A stretch of 64,000 nucleotides of DNA from an uncultured Hyphomicrobium sp. (GCF_902826555.1 NZ_CADEFI010000008.1:1-64000), one strand, 5' to 3'; positions 31,257 to 40,231 are shown, numbered from the stretch's first letter. Made by a program: numbers and translations. The notes: a model not told the origin generated them from the letters alone.

Positions 31257-31833
31257 TCACATCCTCACACCGAGCTCCGCATTCATGGACTGGCATCCGC
31301 CGGCCACGCCGAAGCTTGCCGCTTCCGCTCGCGAGACGCTGACCATGGCGAGCTTCGCCGCGGCGCGCGGCAAGGAGCAGGCGCTGCGCGAAGCCATCAG
31401 CGCCGCCTATGGAGCGGTGTTGCCCAAGAGCGCGGGCCGCGTCGAAGCGGGCGGCATCGCCTTCGTCTGGGCAGGCCCGGACCAGTGGCTCGCCATCACC
31501 GAGCACGAGGGAGCCCGTGACCTCGAGGCCGAGCTGAAAGAGAAGCTCACCGGCATCGCTTCTGTCGTCGACCAGTCGGACAGCCGCGTCGTCGTGCGAA
31601 TTTCCGGCTCCCGCGCACGCAGCGTGCTGGCGAAAGGCGTGCCCATCGACCTGCATCCCCGCGCCTTCGCCCCGGGCAGCGTCGCCATCACGCATGCGAG
31701 CCACGTCGGCATCATCCTCTGGCAGGTCGACGACGCGCCGACTTACGAAGCTGCAATGTTTCGCAGCTACGCGGACAGCTTCGCCCACTGGCTTTTCGAA
31801 GCCGCGGCCGAATACGTCTCAGCACAACCTTGA
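31249..31833 (+). CDS. soxG: Sarcosine oxidase subunit gamma
   Basis: 194 residues from a GTG that overlaps soxA by 8 nt. GcvT-like fold with 'VVRISGSRARSVLAKGVPIDLHP' and 'THASHVGIILWQVDDAPTYE', characteristic of SoxG. Completes the heterotetramer. The Fae-like gene follows after 18 nt and is probably cotranscribed. Confidence 0.93.
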   Translation: MADHILTPSSAFMDWHPPATPKLAASARETLTMASFAAARGKEQALREAISAAYGAVLPKSAGRVEAGGIAFVWAGPDQWLAITEHEGARDLEAELKEKLTGIASVVDQSDSRVVVRISGSRARSVLAKGVPIDLHPRAFAPGSVAITHASHVGIILWQVDDAPTYEAAMFRSYADSFAHWLFEAAAEYVSAQP

Positions 31834-31851
31834 GCACCGGGAGTTGACGAT

Positions 31852-32400
31852 ATGAGCGGACGCATCGGCATTCGCGTCGGCGAAGCACTGGTCGCGGGTG
31901 GCCCGCCCGGCACAGCCGCTGAGCCCGAGGTCGCCATTGGCGAGATGGACGGTCCCTTCGGAACCGCCTTCGCCAATCTGCTTGGCAACCAGGTTGCCGG
32001 ACACAGCCGCGTGCTGGCGCTCCTCAATACGGACGTCATGGTGCGCCCGGCGACCATCTGCGTGAGCAAAGTGACCGTCACCAGCGAACGCTACACCAAC
32101 ATCCTGATGGGCACAGTTCAGTACGCGACCGCCATGGGCGTGCTCGATGCCGTGCGTTCTGGCGACATCCCGAAAGACAAGGCCAACGACCTCGGCATCA
32201 TCGTCTCCGTCTGGCTCAATCCGTCCGTCGCCACCATCGACAATCTCGACCACAAGATCCTGTTCGACATCCATCGTGAGGCGACCGCGCGCGCCATCCA
32301 CAAGGCGATGTCGAACGAGCCCTCGATCGACTGGCTGCTCGCCAACCAGGACAGGATCATTCACAAGTACTTCGAGCGCGGTCTCAAAGGTGAGATCTGA
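31852..32400 (+). CDS. Formaldehyde-activating enzyme (Fae) homologue with altered active site
   Basis: 182 residues: 'RVGEALVAGG', 'FGTAFANLLGNQ', 'RVLALLNTDVMVRPATICVSKVTV', 'DDLGIIVSVWLNP' follow Fae along its length. In Methylorubrum Fae the catalytic His22 lies in 'EVAHIDLIIG'; here the matching segment reads 'AAEPEVAIG', so the His is Glu. It may therefore not condense formaldehyde with tetrahydromethanopterin and could be a binding or sensing paralogue (Fae2/Fae3 type). Its position 18 nt after soxG, whose product generates one-carbon units from sarcosine, supports a C1-related role. No other H4MPT genes in the window. Confidence 0.85.
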   Translation: MSGRIGIRVGEALVAGGPPGTAAEPEVAIGEMDGPFGTAFANLLGNQVAGHSRVLALLNTDVMVRPATICVSKVTVTSERYTNILMGTVQYATAMGVLDAVRSGDIPKDKANDLGIIVSVWLNPSVATIDNLDHKILFDIHREATARAIHKAMSNEPSIDWLLANQDRIIHKYFERGLKGEI

Positions 32401-32420
32401 GAACCTCTCGCCAGCAACGG

Positions 32421-33092
32421 CTAGCGGCGCTCATAGATGATGATCGAGAGGTAGATCGCGGGCAGCTCGTGCAGCTTGTCCGGCCCGTGCAGCTCCGAGG
32501 AATCGAACATCATCGAATCGCCTGCCTCGAGGAGATACGAACGTTCTCCATGCGCGTACGAGACCTTGCCGCTCAGCATGTAGAGAAACTCGATGCCGGC
32601 ATGACGAAACTCGGTGTAGGTGTCGGCGTCTTTGTTGAGCGTGATCAGATACGGCTCCACCGCCACGTCGCCGCCGAGCGACTGCCCGAGAAGCTGGTAG
32701 TTGTGCCCAACCTTCGTTCCGCGTCTGCGGATCGCCACGCCCTCCCCCTTCTTGACATAGGAGCAGCCGCGCCCGCGATCGTAGCTCGCAAGCAGCATCG
32801 TCAACGGCAGGTTGAGCGCTGACGCAAGGAGCTGCAGCGTCGAGAGCGACGGCGAGATCTGGCCGTTCTCGATTTTGGACAGCATGCCCGTCGATATGTC
32901 GGCGACCGACGCCAGCTCCGAAACGGTCAGCCCCGCGTGCTTGCGATACTCCCTCACCTGCGCGCCGATGGCGTTCTCGAGTGTGCGCACGACGATATCC
33001 GGCGCGCCGGAGCCTGTCGTAAGATGAGCCGCGACCTTCGCACGCGTACCGGTCTTCTTGCTCACCTTGGGCTTGGTCATGGGTCGGGCCAT
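32421..33092 (-). CDS. XRE-cupin transcriptional regulator
   Basis: 223 residues from the ATG at 33092 (33080 also possible). HTH_XRE at residues ~35-90 ('LTVSELASVADISTGMLSKIENGQISPS') and a C-terminal cupin sensor ('YTEFRHAGIEFLYMLSGKVSY', 'GDSMMFDSSELHGP'). Such proteins regulate polyamine, amino-acid or C1 genes. It is convergent with the sox-fae operon, 20 nt away, so it is a candidate second regulator. Confidence 0.88.
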   Translation of the reverse strand: MARPMTKPKVSKKTGTRAKVAAHLTTGSGAPDIVVRTLENAIGAQVREYRKHAGLTVSELASVADISTGMLSKIENGQISPSLSTLQLLASALNLPLTMLLASYDRGRGCSYVKKGEGVAIRRRGTKVGHNYQLLGQSLGGDVAVEPYLITLNKDADTYTEFRHAGIEFLYMLSGKVSYAHGERSYLLEAGDSMMFDSSELHGPDKLHELPAIYLSIIIYERR

Positions 33093-33311
33093 CCGTTGCG
33101 GGTTGAAGGGCCACACATGTGCCGTCCGCCGGAGCTTTCAGCACGCCCGATGCGGTTGCTTGGTTAAGCGAGTTTTACCGGCAGGATGCACCAACCACGG
33201 ACAATGTCCATCCAATCGGAGCCGACACCGACGCTCTACGCACCGCTGCTTTTTCATCGACCAGGAAACCGCGACCCTTGACGTGCGGGCTCATATCGTC
33301 ATCTTCGATCC

Positions 33312-33833
33312 ATGCTGACTCTCTCCCTCCTCCGCCACGCCAAATCGAGCTGGGCCAATCCGGAGCTTGACGACCACGAGCGCCCTCTCGCCAAGAGAGG
33401 CGCCAAGGCCATTCCGGCGCTCGCGAAGTTCATCCGTCAGGAAAAGCTGCGGCCAAGCCTTGTGCTCTGCTCGGACGCCATGCGCACGCGCGCCACGCTG
33501 GCGCTGCTGTTGGCCGAGATTGGGCCGCCGACACCGCGCGTCCTCTACGACGATGCGTTGTATCTCGCCTCACCCGACGCCATCCGCACCGAGATCGGGC
33601 GCATCGATAGCAGCGACGCGCATGTGCTTGTCGTCGGTCACAATCCCGGCCTCCACGCTCTGGCGCTGGAACTGGTCGGCGAGGGCGATCGCAAGACGCT
33701 CGCCCTTCTTGCGCAAGAGTTCCCGACCGGTGCTCTCGTGGTCTTCTCGTTCGACATCGCGAGCTGGAAGGACCTGAAGCGCGCAAGTGGCCACCTCGAG
33801 CATTTCACGACCCCACGCCGCCTAACCGGCTGA
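33312..33833 (+). CDS. sixA: SixA-type phosphohistidine phosphatase
   Basis: 173 residues. 'LSLLRHAKSSWANPELDDHERPL' is the SixA form of the histidine-phosphatase RHG motif (His9), with second His in 'VLVVGHNPGLH'. Acts on phosphohistidine in HPt or PTS domains. Convergent with a HWE histidine kinase gene only 5 nt away, which suggests, but does not show, a link. Confidence 0.88.
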   Translation: MLTLSLLRHAKSSWANPELDDHERPLAKRGAKAIPALAKFIRQEKLRPSLVLCSDAMRTRATLALLLAEIGPPTPRVLYDDALYLASPDAIRTEIGRIDSSDAHVLVVGHNPGLHALALELVGEGDRKTLALLAQEFPTGALVVFSFDIASWKDLKRASGHLEHFTTPRRLTG

Positions 33834-33838
33834 GAGCG

Positions 33839-34840
33839 CTAGCCCGGAACGAGCACATCCTGCGAAAGCCGCATCCGGCACGCAAACCCTTCGCCCTCGA
33901 AGAGAAGGTTTGGCGTTTGCGCGTGCGCTCCGGCGAACGATGAAACCAGCGTCAGCCCGAACCCGAACTCGACCGGCGCCTTGGGCGTCGTGCCTCCACG
34001 CTCGCTCCAGGCCACCTCGAGATACCGATCGGTTCCGTATTCGAAAAAGGTCCAGCCGACGGCGACGGCCCCCTTCGGCGACAGAAGCGCCCCGTGCTTG
34101 CTCGCGTTGGCCGCTAGCTCGTGGATGGCAAGTGCAAAAGTCTGCACCACCGAGCCTGAAAGCCGCACCGGCGGGCCGCTGACCGTGACACGATCCATCA
34201 CGTGCGCCAGCTCCGCCTCCACGACGTCGGCGATATCCGTCCCTGCCCCATTCGAAGCCGTCACAAGCTGGTAAGCCCGGGCGAGCGTCCCGAGACGGCC
34301 CATCAGCGCCTCCCGCGCATCGGACATCGCACGTCCCTCGTGCATCGTCCGTCGCGCGACGGACTGCAGGATCGCCAACAGGTTCTTGCCGCGATGGATC
34401 TGCTCGCCCATGCGCCGCCTGAGCGCGTCCGAAGTGCGCCGCTCCTCGTCGAGCTCGCCTTTCACCTTTGCAAGCTCGACGAGGCAGGAAACCTTCGGCG
34501 GAAGCAGCTCGGTTGCATGAGCGGATGGCACAAACTCGGTAACGCGACCATGCGCACCAAACGCGCGAAGATCTGGCATCTGTGCCGACACCACGACCAC
34601 GGGCGGGCCGGACGCCTCATCAACATCTGCAATATCTGCGAGCACGTCGGCCGCATCGTCATCCAGATGTACGATCACGGCCGCGAAAGCGCCCGACAGA
34701 AGCTGCTGGCGTGCCGCATCCCCGGGCGCGACCGTCACAACCTTGCGGACAAAGCTGCCCAGCAAGCCGCGATAGCCGTCATGCCGGTCCGCGGTGGCAT
34801 CGATGACAAGGAGATCAACCGGTGCGCGAGACCCGGTCAT
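33839..34840 (-). CDS. HWE/HisKA_2-type histidine kinase with N-terminal receiver-like domain
   Basis: 333 residues. Residues ~1-115 resemble a degenerate receiver; the phosphoacceptor helix is 'EQIHRGKNLLAILQSVARRT', the N box 'FALAIHELAANASKHGAL' and the G box 'FGFGLTLVSSF', the HWE arrangement. No membrane segment, so a cytosolic kinase. HWE kinases commonly phosphorylate PhyR in the general stress response; the phyR-nepR-ecfG genes are 1.5 kb upstream, so this is a likely PhyR kinase. Confidence 0.85.
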   Translation of the reverse strand: MTGSRAPVDLLVIDATADRHDGYRGLLGSFVRKVVTVAPGDAARQQLLSGAFAAVIVHLDDDAADVLADIADVDEASGPPVVVVSAQMPDLRAFGAHGRVTEFVPSAHATELLPPKVSCLVELAKVKGELDEERRTSDALRRRMGEQIHRGKNLLAILQSVARRTMHEGRAMSDAREALMGRLGTLARAYQLVTASNGAGTDIADVVEAELAHVMDRVTVSGPPVRLSGSVVQTFALAIHELAANASKHGALLSPKGAVAVGWTFFEYGTDRYLEVAWSERGGTTPKAPVEFGFGLTLVSSFAGAHAQTPNLLFEGEGFACRMRLSQDVLVPG

Positions 34841-34976
34841 GGAGTGGTCCTGCTATCGAACTTGGCACATACGCCCAACCAGGTAAGCCCGTCCCGAGAC
34901 GTAGAGTTCCCCGCGCCATCCTCGATCTCACCGGAAGAAAACAGGAAAGGCTCGAACACGGGATGTCAGCCGACAC

Positions 34977-35330
34977 TCAGGCCGCAGGGGAAACCAGATC
35001 GTCGATGAGGCGCCGCACGACCTCAAAGTCGAAGGGCTTGGACACCGTCACGCGCGCCCGGAAGGCGTCAGGCATCGCCTGGGCACCATGTCCGGTTGCG
35101 AAGGCGAAGGGAATGCCGCGTTGACCGAGCGCTTCGGCGACCGCGAAACAATCGTGATCGCCGAGCGTCACATCGAGGATCGCCGCATCGATGGGGGTGG
35201 AGGCGACGAGTTCGAGCGCCTGCCCTTCGGAATGGGCGGGGCCAACGGTTTCATGGCCGTATTCCGCGAGCAAGTCGCTCAACATCATCGCGATGAGCGC
35301 CTCGTCGTCGACCACCAGCACACGCGCCAT
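34977..35330 (-). CDS. Single-domain response regulator
   Basis: 117 residues: acidic pocket 'VDDEALIAMML', phosphoacceptor Asp in 'AAILDVTLGDHDC', Lys in 'TVSKPFDF'. No output domain. Sits between the HWE kinase and PhyR genes, on the same strand, as in many alphaproteobacterial general-stress loci, where such regulators modulate the kinase. Confidence 0.88.
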   Translation of the reverse strand: MARVLVVDDEALIAMMLSDLLAEYGHETVGPAHSEGQALELVASTPIDAAILDVTLGDHDCFAVAEALGQRGIPFAFATGHGAQAMPDAFRARVTVSKPFDFEVVRRLIDDLVSPAA

Positions 35331-35487
35331 CCAGATCCACCCTTGAGGCTCGCAGCCCCGGATTTGCCGGACCAGCCGGCTCGGCGTTCAACCAACGCGC
35401 CTGAACGTGGATCAGGATGAGCCGCGATTCAAGACACGATCGGTTTTTTGCTTGTCACGAAAAGGCGATGACTCGTTCCCGAATGCC

Positions 35488-36348
35488 TCAGGTGCGCAAG
35501 GCGCGCGCTCCCGATGAGGCCGATGTTGCGAGCTTCGGACCGCGTGCACCGCCTAAGCCTGCCGAAGCATCGGGAACGCGCGCGTTCGTCCCGAAGAACA
35601 GCGCCTGGCTGACGAGCGCACGCACGGTATTCGGCTCGAACGGCTTCGTGATGAGGAACGTCGGCTCGGGCCGTTCGCCCGTCAACAACCGCTCCGGAAA
35701 CGCCGTGATAAAAATGACAGGAAGATTGAAGCCGAGCAGGATCTCGTTGACGGCGTCGAGCCCCGAGCTGCCGTCGGCAAGATGGATATCGGCAAGCACG
35801 AGCCCCGGCTGCTTTTTCTTCACTTCGATGATGGCTTCGCGATGCGTACGGGCAATGCCGGAGACCCGATGGCCCAGTCCCTTGACCAACGCTTCGAGGT
35901 CCATCGAGATGAGCGGCTCGTCCTCGATAATCAGCACATCGGTGGCCGTTTGCTCGGCGATCTGCTCGCCCGCTTCCTCGATGAGCGCGCTGACCTCACG
36001 CGTCGAGCAGTCGAGGATCTCGGCGATCTGCTGCGTCGTGAAGCCTTCCACGGACGCCAGCAGGAAAGCCTGTCTCGGACGCGGCGTGATCGCCTCCAGG
36101 CTGAGGTCGACCCGGGTTTTCGGAGCGACGTCGTCCCGGTTGAGGCTGATGGAGTTCCAGACCTTGAGGAAGCACTTGTAGAGCCCCACACGCTTCATGT
36201 TGCTTTCGGGAAAGCTCTGCGGATCCGCGACCAGAGTTTCGAGCACCGCCACCACGTAAGCGTCGCCGCTCTCCTGGCTTCCGGTGAGCGCACGCGCAAA
36301 CCGCCTCAGATATGGCAGCTGGGGCGCGATCGTTTCGGCAAGCGACAT
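35488..36348 (-). CDS. phyR: PhyR-type anti-anti-sigma response regulator
   Basis: 286 residues from the ATG at 36348 (GGGAGA 6 nt upstream). N-terminal sigma-like domain ('LAETIAPQLPYLRRFARAL', 'RQAFLLASVEGFTTQQIAEIL') and C-terminal receiver with Asp in 'GLVLADIHLADGSSGL' and Lys in 'FLITKPFEP'. On phosphorylation PhyR sequesters NepR and frees EcfG. There is a Ser/Ala-rich extension of ~20 residues past the receiver that is longer than usual. A GGAAC-N17-CGTT promoter lies upstream. Confidence 0.93.
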   Translation of the reverse strand: MSLAETIAPQLPYLRRFARALTGSQESGDAYVVAVLETLVADPQSFPESNMKRVGLYKCFLKVWNSISLNRDDVAPKTRVDLSLEAITPRPRQAFLLASVEGFTTQQIAEILDCSTREVSALIEEAGEQIAEQTATDVLIIEDEPLISMDLEALVKGLGHRVSGIARTHREAIIEVKKKQPGLVLADIHLADGSSGLDAVNEILLGFNLPVIFITAFPERLLTGERPEPTFLITKPFEPNTVRALVSQALFFGTNARVPDASAGLGGARGPKLATSASSGARALRT

Positions 36349-36411
36349 GATGTTCTCCCTACTGAGCAGACCTGCGATGAAAATCGCCAAGGGCCACAAC
36401 CCTCGGGTGCT

Positions 36412-36437
36412 AACGCACAACCCTATCGAAAGGTTCC
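36412..36437 (-). promoter_or_regulatory. EcfG-dependent promoter of phyR
   Basis: Minus strand GGAAC (36437-36433), 17-nt spacer, CGTT (36415-36412), an exact match to the alphaproteobacterial general-stress consensus. About 65 nt before the phyR start, implying positive feedback. Confidence 0.82.
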
Positions 36438-36478
36438 TTCAGGCGATACCTCGCAACAAATCAATATCTTAGAATAAA

Positions 36479-37042
36479 CTAACCACGTGCAGCGTCTTTC
36501 ACCAATCGCCCGCGTTGTCCAGCCTCCGCGGCGCTCTCAGAGGCGCCGCCCTTGAGGTCCGGATCATCGAGCAGCTCCACGAGCCGGTTGCGCGCCCTGT
36601 TGACGCGGCTTTTGATCGTGCCGACAGCACACCCGCAAATTTCGGCTGCTTCTTCATAGGAAAAGCCCTCGGCACCAACCAGCACCAACGCCTCACGCTG
36701 ATCCGGCGGCAGTTTGGCGAGCGCAGTGCGGAAGTCGGCAAGATCGAGATAGCCATACTGCTCCGGCTGCACGGCGAGCGAGTTCTGGTACTGCTCGTCC
36801 GGATCGTCCACCTCGCGTTTGAGCTTGCGGTGCTGTGAAAAATAGACGTTGCGCAGGATCGTGAACAGCCACGCGCGAAAATTGGTGCCGGGTGTGAAGG
36901 AATCCCGGCTGTTCCACGCTTTCACCAGCGTTTCCTGCACCAGATCGTCGGCACGTGCGGGATCGTTGGCAAAACTGCGCGCAAACGCGCGCAGATGCGG
37001 GATCGCCGCGACAAGGGATTGCTCGAAGTCAGGCGCTGCCAT
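36479..37042 (-). CDS. ecfG: EcfG-family general stress sigma factor
   Basis: 187 residues. Region 2 'DDLVQETLVKAWNSRDSFTPGTNFRAWLFTILRN' and region 4 'LPPDQREALVLVGAEGFSYEEAAEICGCAVGTIKSRVNRAR' are typical ECF15/EcfG. It directs transcription from GGAAC-N16/17-CGTT promoters. Starts 2 nt after nepR ends; both are in the same operon, divergent in arrangement from phyR only by order (same strand). Confidence 0.92.
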   Translation of the reverse strand: MAAPDFEQSLVAAIPHLRAFARSFANDPARADDLVQETLVKAWNSRDSFTPGTNFRAWLFTILRNVYFSQHRKLKREVDDPDEQYQNSLAVQPEQYGYLDLADFRTALAKLPPDQREALVLVGAEGFSYEEAAEICGCAVGTIKSRVNRARNRLVELLDDPDLKGGASESAAEAGQRGRLVKDAARG

Positions 37043-37044
37043 CT

Positions 37045-37299
37045 TCAGTCTTGACGCTCCCCGCCATCGTTATCCGACCGGGCGAAACCCGAGCTACTCG
37101 TCTCAGCTTGCTTGAGTTGCTCGAGAAGAACCGTGAATTTCTTCGGCACTTCCTCCTTCACGACCTCTTCCCAGCTCTCGCGCAACTTGCGACCGAGCGC
37201 ACCTTGGATTGCCGCGTCGACGCTGCCAGTTGGCTCGATGTTCATACTGCTCTCCGGCGCGGTGCTCTGAGCCGGCTGAACGGATTTTTGAGTGGTCAT
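37045..37299 (-). CDS. nepR: NepR anti-sigma factor
   Basis: 84 residues from the ATG at 37299. The conserved NepR core is 'LGRKLRESWEEVVKEEVPKKF' followed by 'LLEQLKQAE'; the ends are disordered and basic/Ser-rich, as is normal. Binds EcfG in unstressed cells and phosphorylated PhyR under stress. Directly upstream of ecfG. Confidence 0.88.
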   Translation of the reverse strand: MTTQKSVQPAQSTAPESSMNIEPTGSVDAAIQGALGRKLRESWEEVVKEEVPKKFTVLLEQLKQAETSSSGFARSDNDGGERQD

Positions 37300-37568
37300 C
37301 TCTTGTAGATCCCTCGGAACCTTCCCGCACAATCGACCCGATTGGATGAAACGGCGGCCTATAACGGCCTGACCGCGGCCTCCACGGCCTTTCAGGCCCC
37401 GTCTGTTAGTGCACAGGAGCGGCTACGCTTTTGCAGCCCTCGCGCGGCTTTCCCATTATTGCTGAGCCGAGCGCCCCTGTATTGCCCTCTCTTTCGGGTT
37501 TAGCTCTGCACGATAGCCGAGCAATTATAAAGACATAACTGGAATTTGGCGTTTCGTGCACAACGGAT

Positions 37569-37594
37569 AACGCATGGCATCGAGCTTGGGTTCC
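37569..37594 (-). promoter_or_regulatory. Second GGAAC-N17-CGTT promoter, candidate nepR-ecfG promoter
   Basis: Minus strand GGAAC (37594-37590), 17-nt spacer, CGTT (37572-37569), an exact EcfG consensus. It lies ~270 nt before the nepR start with no gene between, so it may give a long-leader nepR-ecfG transcript or an unannotated small RNA. Confidence 0.65.
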
Positions 37595-37767
37595 AACATC
37601 GATCGATTGGTCCGCTGGAGCGCGGAACTCCCCCGCCGACACCGGCGTTAACGGCGGACGCTGGAAGCTTGGCCAAGATTTGAACGCGCAGCCGAGCGTC
37701 ACGCACAGAGAAAGCTGGCGCCACCCGCACCCCTCCCCGACCCTAGAGCACGGGTGACGTCATGCTC

Positions 37768-37813
37768 GTGGTGCCGGCGGGCAGCTCCCTCCCGATCATG
37801 CCGCCGGCACCAC
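37768..37813. repeat. 13-bp inverted repeat upstream of eutB
   Basis: GTGGTGCCGGCGG (37768-37780) and its exact complement CCGCCGGCACCAC (37801-37813) with a 20-nt loop. It is followed by a T-rich stretch (CTTTCTTAGACTTTTG), so on the plus strand it has the form of a terminator or attenuator ahead of eutB (start 37968). The whole 37300-37967 interval (668 bp) is otherwise non-coding, apart from the EcfG-type promoter. Confidence 0.55.
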
Positions 37814-37967
37814 ACCTTTCTTAGACTTTTGTCCAGTACCGTGGAAAACCGTGGAGGTCGCAGGCGTTGCGTGCCGCTTCGGTCGGCATGCCGCCCAACA
37901 ACCGAGCTTTGATTGCCGCAAAACCTTTCCTATGATGAAAGGCATGTCCGTGAGACGGGAGCGGCCC

Positions 37968-39353
37968 ATGTATCAAGCGACGTGGCAGAAAACGACTTAC
38001 CGGTTCGCCGACTTGAAGACGCTCATGGCCAAGGCCACGCCGTTGCGATCCGGTGACGTTCTGGCCGGTGTCGCAGCGACAAGTGCCGAGGAGAACGTCG
38101 CCGCCAAGATGGCCCTTGCCGAGGTCCCCCTGAAGCGGTTCCTCAACGAGGCGCTGATCCCCTACGAAAGCGATGACGTCACGCGCCTGATCATGGATCG
38201 GCATGACGCCAACGCGTTCGCACTCGTCGCGCACATGACGGTGGGTGAATTTCGCGACTGGCTGCTCTCCGACAAGGCCGACACCAAAGCGCTCGGCAAG
38301 CTCGCACCCGGCCTCACGCCGGAAATGGTGGCGGCCGTCTCCAAGCTCATGCGCAACCAGGACTTGGTGCTCGCAGCGCGCAAGGTTTCCGTCATCACGC
38401 GCTTCCGCGACACCATCGGCCTCAAAGGGCACCTGTCCGTGCGCCTTCAGCCCAACCATCCGACCGACGATCCCAAGGGCATCGCCGCCTCCGTCATCGA
38501 CGGCCTGATGTTCGGCTGTGGCGACGCCGTGATCGGTATCAATCCCGCGACGGACAACGTCGGCGCCATCATCGACATGCTGTCGATGCTGGATCGCATG
38601 ATCGAGCGCCTCGAGATCCCGACACAGAGTTGCGTCCTGACCCACGTCACGACCTCCATCGAAGCCATCTCGCGCGGCGCGCCCGTCGACCTTGTTTTCC
38701 AGTCCATCGGCGGCACGGAGGCACTCAACTCGTCATTCGGCGTCACTCTTCCCATCCTCAAGGAAGGCCGCGAGGCCGCGCTCTCTCTCAAACGAGGGAC
38801 GGTCGGCGACAACGTCATGTACTTCGAGACCGGCCAGGGTGCGGCCCTCTCCGCCGACGCCCACCACGGCGTCGACCAGCAGACCTGCGAGGCTCGCGCT
38901 TACGCCGTGGCCCGCGAGTTCCACCCGCTGCTCGTCAACACCGTCGTCGGCTTTATCGGCCCCGAGTATCTCTACAGCGGCAAGGAGATCATCCGCGCCG
39001 GCCTCGAGGATCATTTCTGCGGCAAGATGCTCGGCGTGCCGATGGGCTGCGACGTTTGCTACACCAACCACGCAGAGGCCGATCAGGACGACATGGACAC
39101 GCTGCTCACGCTGCTCGGCGCGGCGGGCGTGACGTTCGTCATGGGGATCCCCGGCGCCGATGACATCATGCTCAACTACCAGTCGACCTCCTTTCACGAC
39201 TCCCTTTACGTGCGCGAGGTGCTGGGCCTGAAGCGCGCCCCCGAGTTCGAGGAATGGCTCGAACGCATGGGCCTCGCCGACAAAAGCGGCAAGGTCATCA
39301 GCGAAAAGCCGACCAAAGCCCTGCTCGAGCACGCTGCGGGAGGTGTGGCATGA
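37968..39353 (+). CDS. eutB: Ethanolamine ammonia-lyase large subunit
   Basis: 461 residues from the ATG at 37968 (GGGAG upstream), matching the family start 'YRFADLKTLMAKATPLRSGDVLAG'. Key blocks: 'DEVNVAAKMALAEV'-like 'EENVAAKMALAEV', 'FGCGDAVIGINPATDNV', 'FQSIGGTEALNSSFGV', 'MFETGQGA'-type 'MYFETGQGAALSADAH', 'VPMGCDVCYTNHAEADQDDMDTL'. Cobalamin-dependent conversion of ethanolamine to acetaldehyde and ammonia. No microcompartment genes nearby, so this is the simple soluble type. Confidence 0.95.
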   Translation: MYQATWQKTTYRFADLKTLMAKATPLRSGDVLAGVAATSAEENVAAKMALAEVPLKRFLNEALIPYESDDVTRLIMDRHDANAFALVAHMTVGEFRDWLLSDKADTKALGKLAPGLTPEMVAAVSKLMRNQDLVLAARKVSVITRFRDTIGLKGHLSVRLQPNHPTDDPKGIAASVIDGLMFGCGDAVIGINPATDNVGAIIDMLSMLDRMIERLEIPTQSCVLTHVTTSIEAISRGAPVDLVFQSIGGTEALNSSFGVTLPILKEGREAALSLKRGTVGDNVMYFETGQGAALSADAHHGVDQQTCEARAYAVAREFHPLLVNTVVGFIGPEYLYSGKEIIRAGLEDHFCGKMLGVPMGCDVCYTNHAEADQDDMDTLLTLLGAAGVTFVMGIPGADDIMLNYQSTSFHDSLYVREVLGLKRAPEFEEWLERMGLADKSGKVISEKPTKALLEHAAGGVA

Positions 39354-40129
39354 CGCCGGACGATCCCTGGATCGCGCTCAAGCGCTTTACCGACGCCCGC
39401 ATCGGGCTCGGCCGTTCCGGCTCCGGGATGCCGACCCGCGAGGTTCTCAATTTTTCCATGGCGCACGCCCAGGCCCGCGACGCGGTCAAGACCCCGATCG
39501 AATGGCCGTCGATCGAAAAGGAAATCGCCGCCTTGGGGCTCGAGACGCAGCGCATCGCCAGCGCCGCGCCCGACCGCGATACCTATCTGCGTCGCCCGGA
39601 CCTGGGACGCCGTCTCGGCCCTGAATCGCGCCAGGTGCTGTCGCAGCGCTCGCCGTCCGAAACCGACCTCCTAATCATCGTCGGCGATGGCCTGTCCTCG
39701 ACCGCGGTGGCAGCCAATGCCATCCCAACCATCAAGGCGCTGCTGCCGCATGTTCGCAAGAATGAATGGCGTCTCGGCCCCGTTCTGCTCGCCACCCAGG
39801 CTCGCGTCGCGCTCTCGGACGATGCCGGGGAGTTTCTGAAGGCCCGCGCAGCTGTCATGCTGATCGGAGAGCGCCCGGGGCTTTCATCCCCCGACAGCCT
39901 CGGCGCCTACCTGACGTGGGAGCCGCGCGTCGGCCGCAAGGACGGCGAGCGCAACTGCATTTCCAACATCCGCATCGGCGGGCTATCCGCGGATGAGGCC
40001 GCCTTCAAGATCGCCTGGCTCCTGCGCGAGGCGTTTCGCAGGCAGCTGACCGGCGTCAACCTCAAGGACGAGAGCAACTACCAGCTCGGGGCCGGCAAGC
40101 GCCCCGACGCCCTCGCCCGCCCCTCCTAA
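39350..40129 (+). CDS. eutC: Ethanolamine ammonia-lyase small subunit
   Basis: 259 residues overlapping eutB by ATGA. 'DARIGLGRSGSGMPTREVLNF' and 'SETDLLIIVGDGLSSTAVAANA' and 'GLSSPDSLGAYLTWEPRVGRKDGERNCISNI' match EutC, which helps bind adenosylcobalamin. Together with EutB forms the holoenzyme. Confidence 0.95.
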   Translation: MTPDDPWIALKRFTDARIGLGRSGSGMPTREVLNFSMAHAQARDAVKTPIEWPSIEKEIAALGLETQRIASAAPDRDTYLRRPDLGRRLGPESRQVLSQRSPSETDLLIIVGDGLSSTAVAANAIPTIKALLPHVRKNEWRLGPVLLATQARVALSDDAGEFLKARAAVMLIGERPGLSSPDSLGAYLTWEPRVGRKDGERNCISNIRIGGLSADEAAFKIAWLLREAFRRQLTGVNLKDESNYQLGAGKRPDALARPS

Positions 40130-40231
40130 AACGCCTGAAGACATTCCGAATACCCAGTGCTCCTGGTCGGTAAGGCCCTGTTCACCAACACGGCGTAAGT
40201 TGTCCGTGGTCTGTAAGCAGAAGCCTGAACC

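Noticed and set aside
37768..37967. Cobalamin riboswitch ahead of eutB
   Set aside because: A strong hairpin is present, but I could not see the conserved B12-box sequence, so no riboswitch is claimed.
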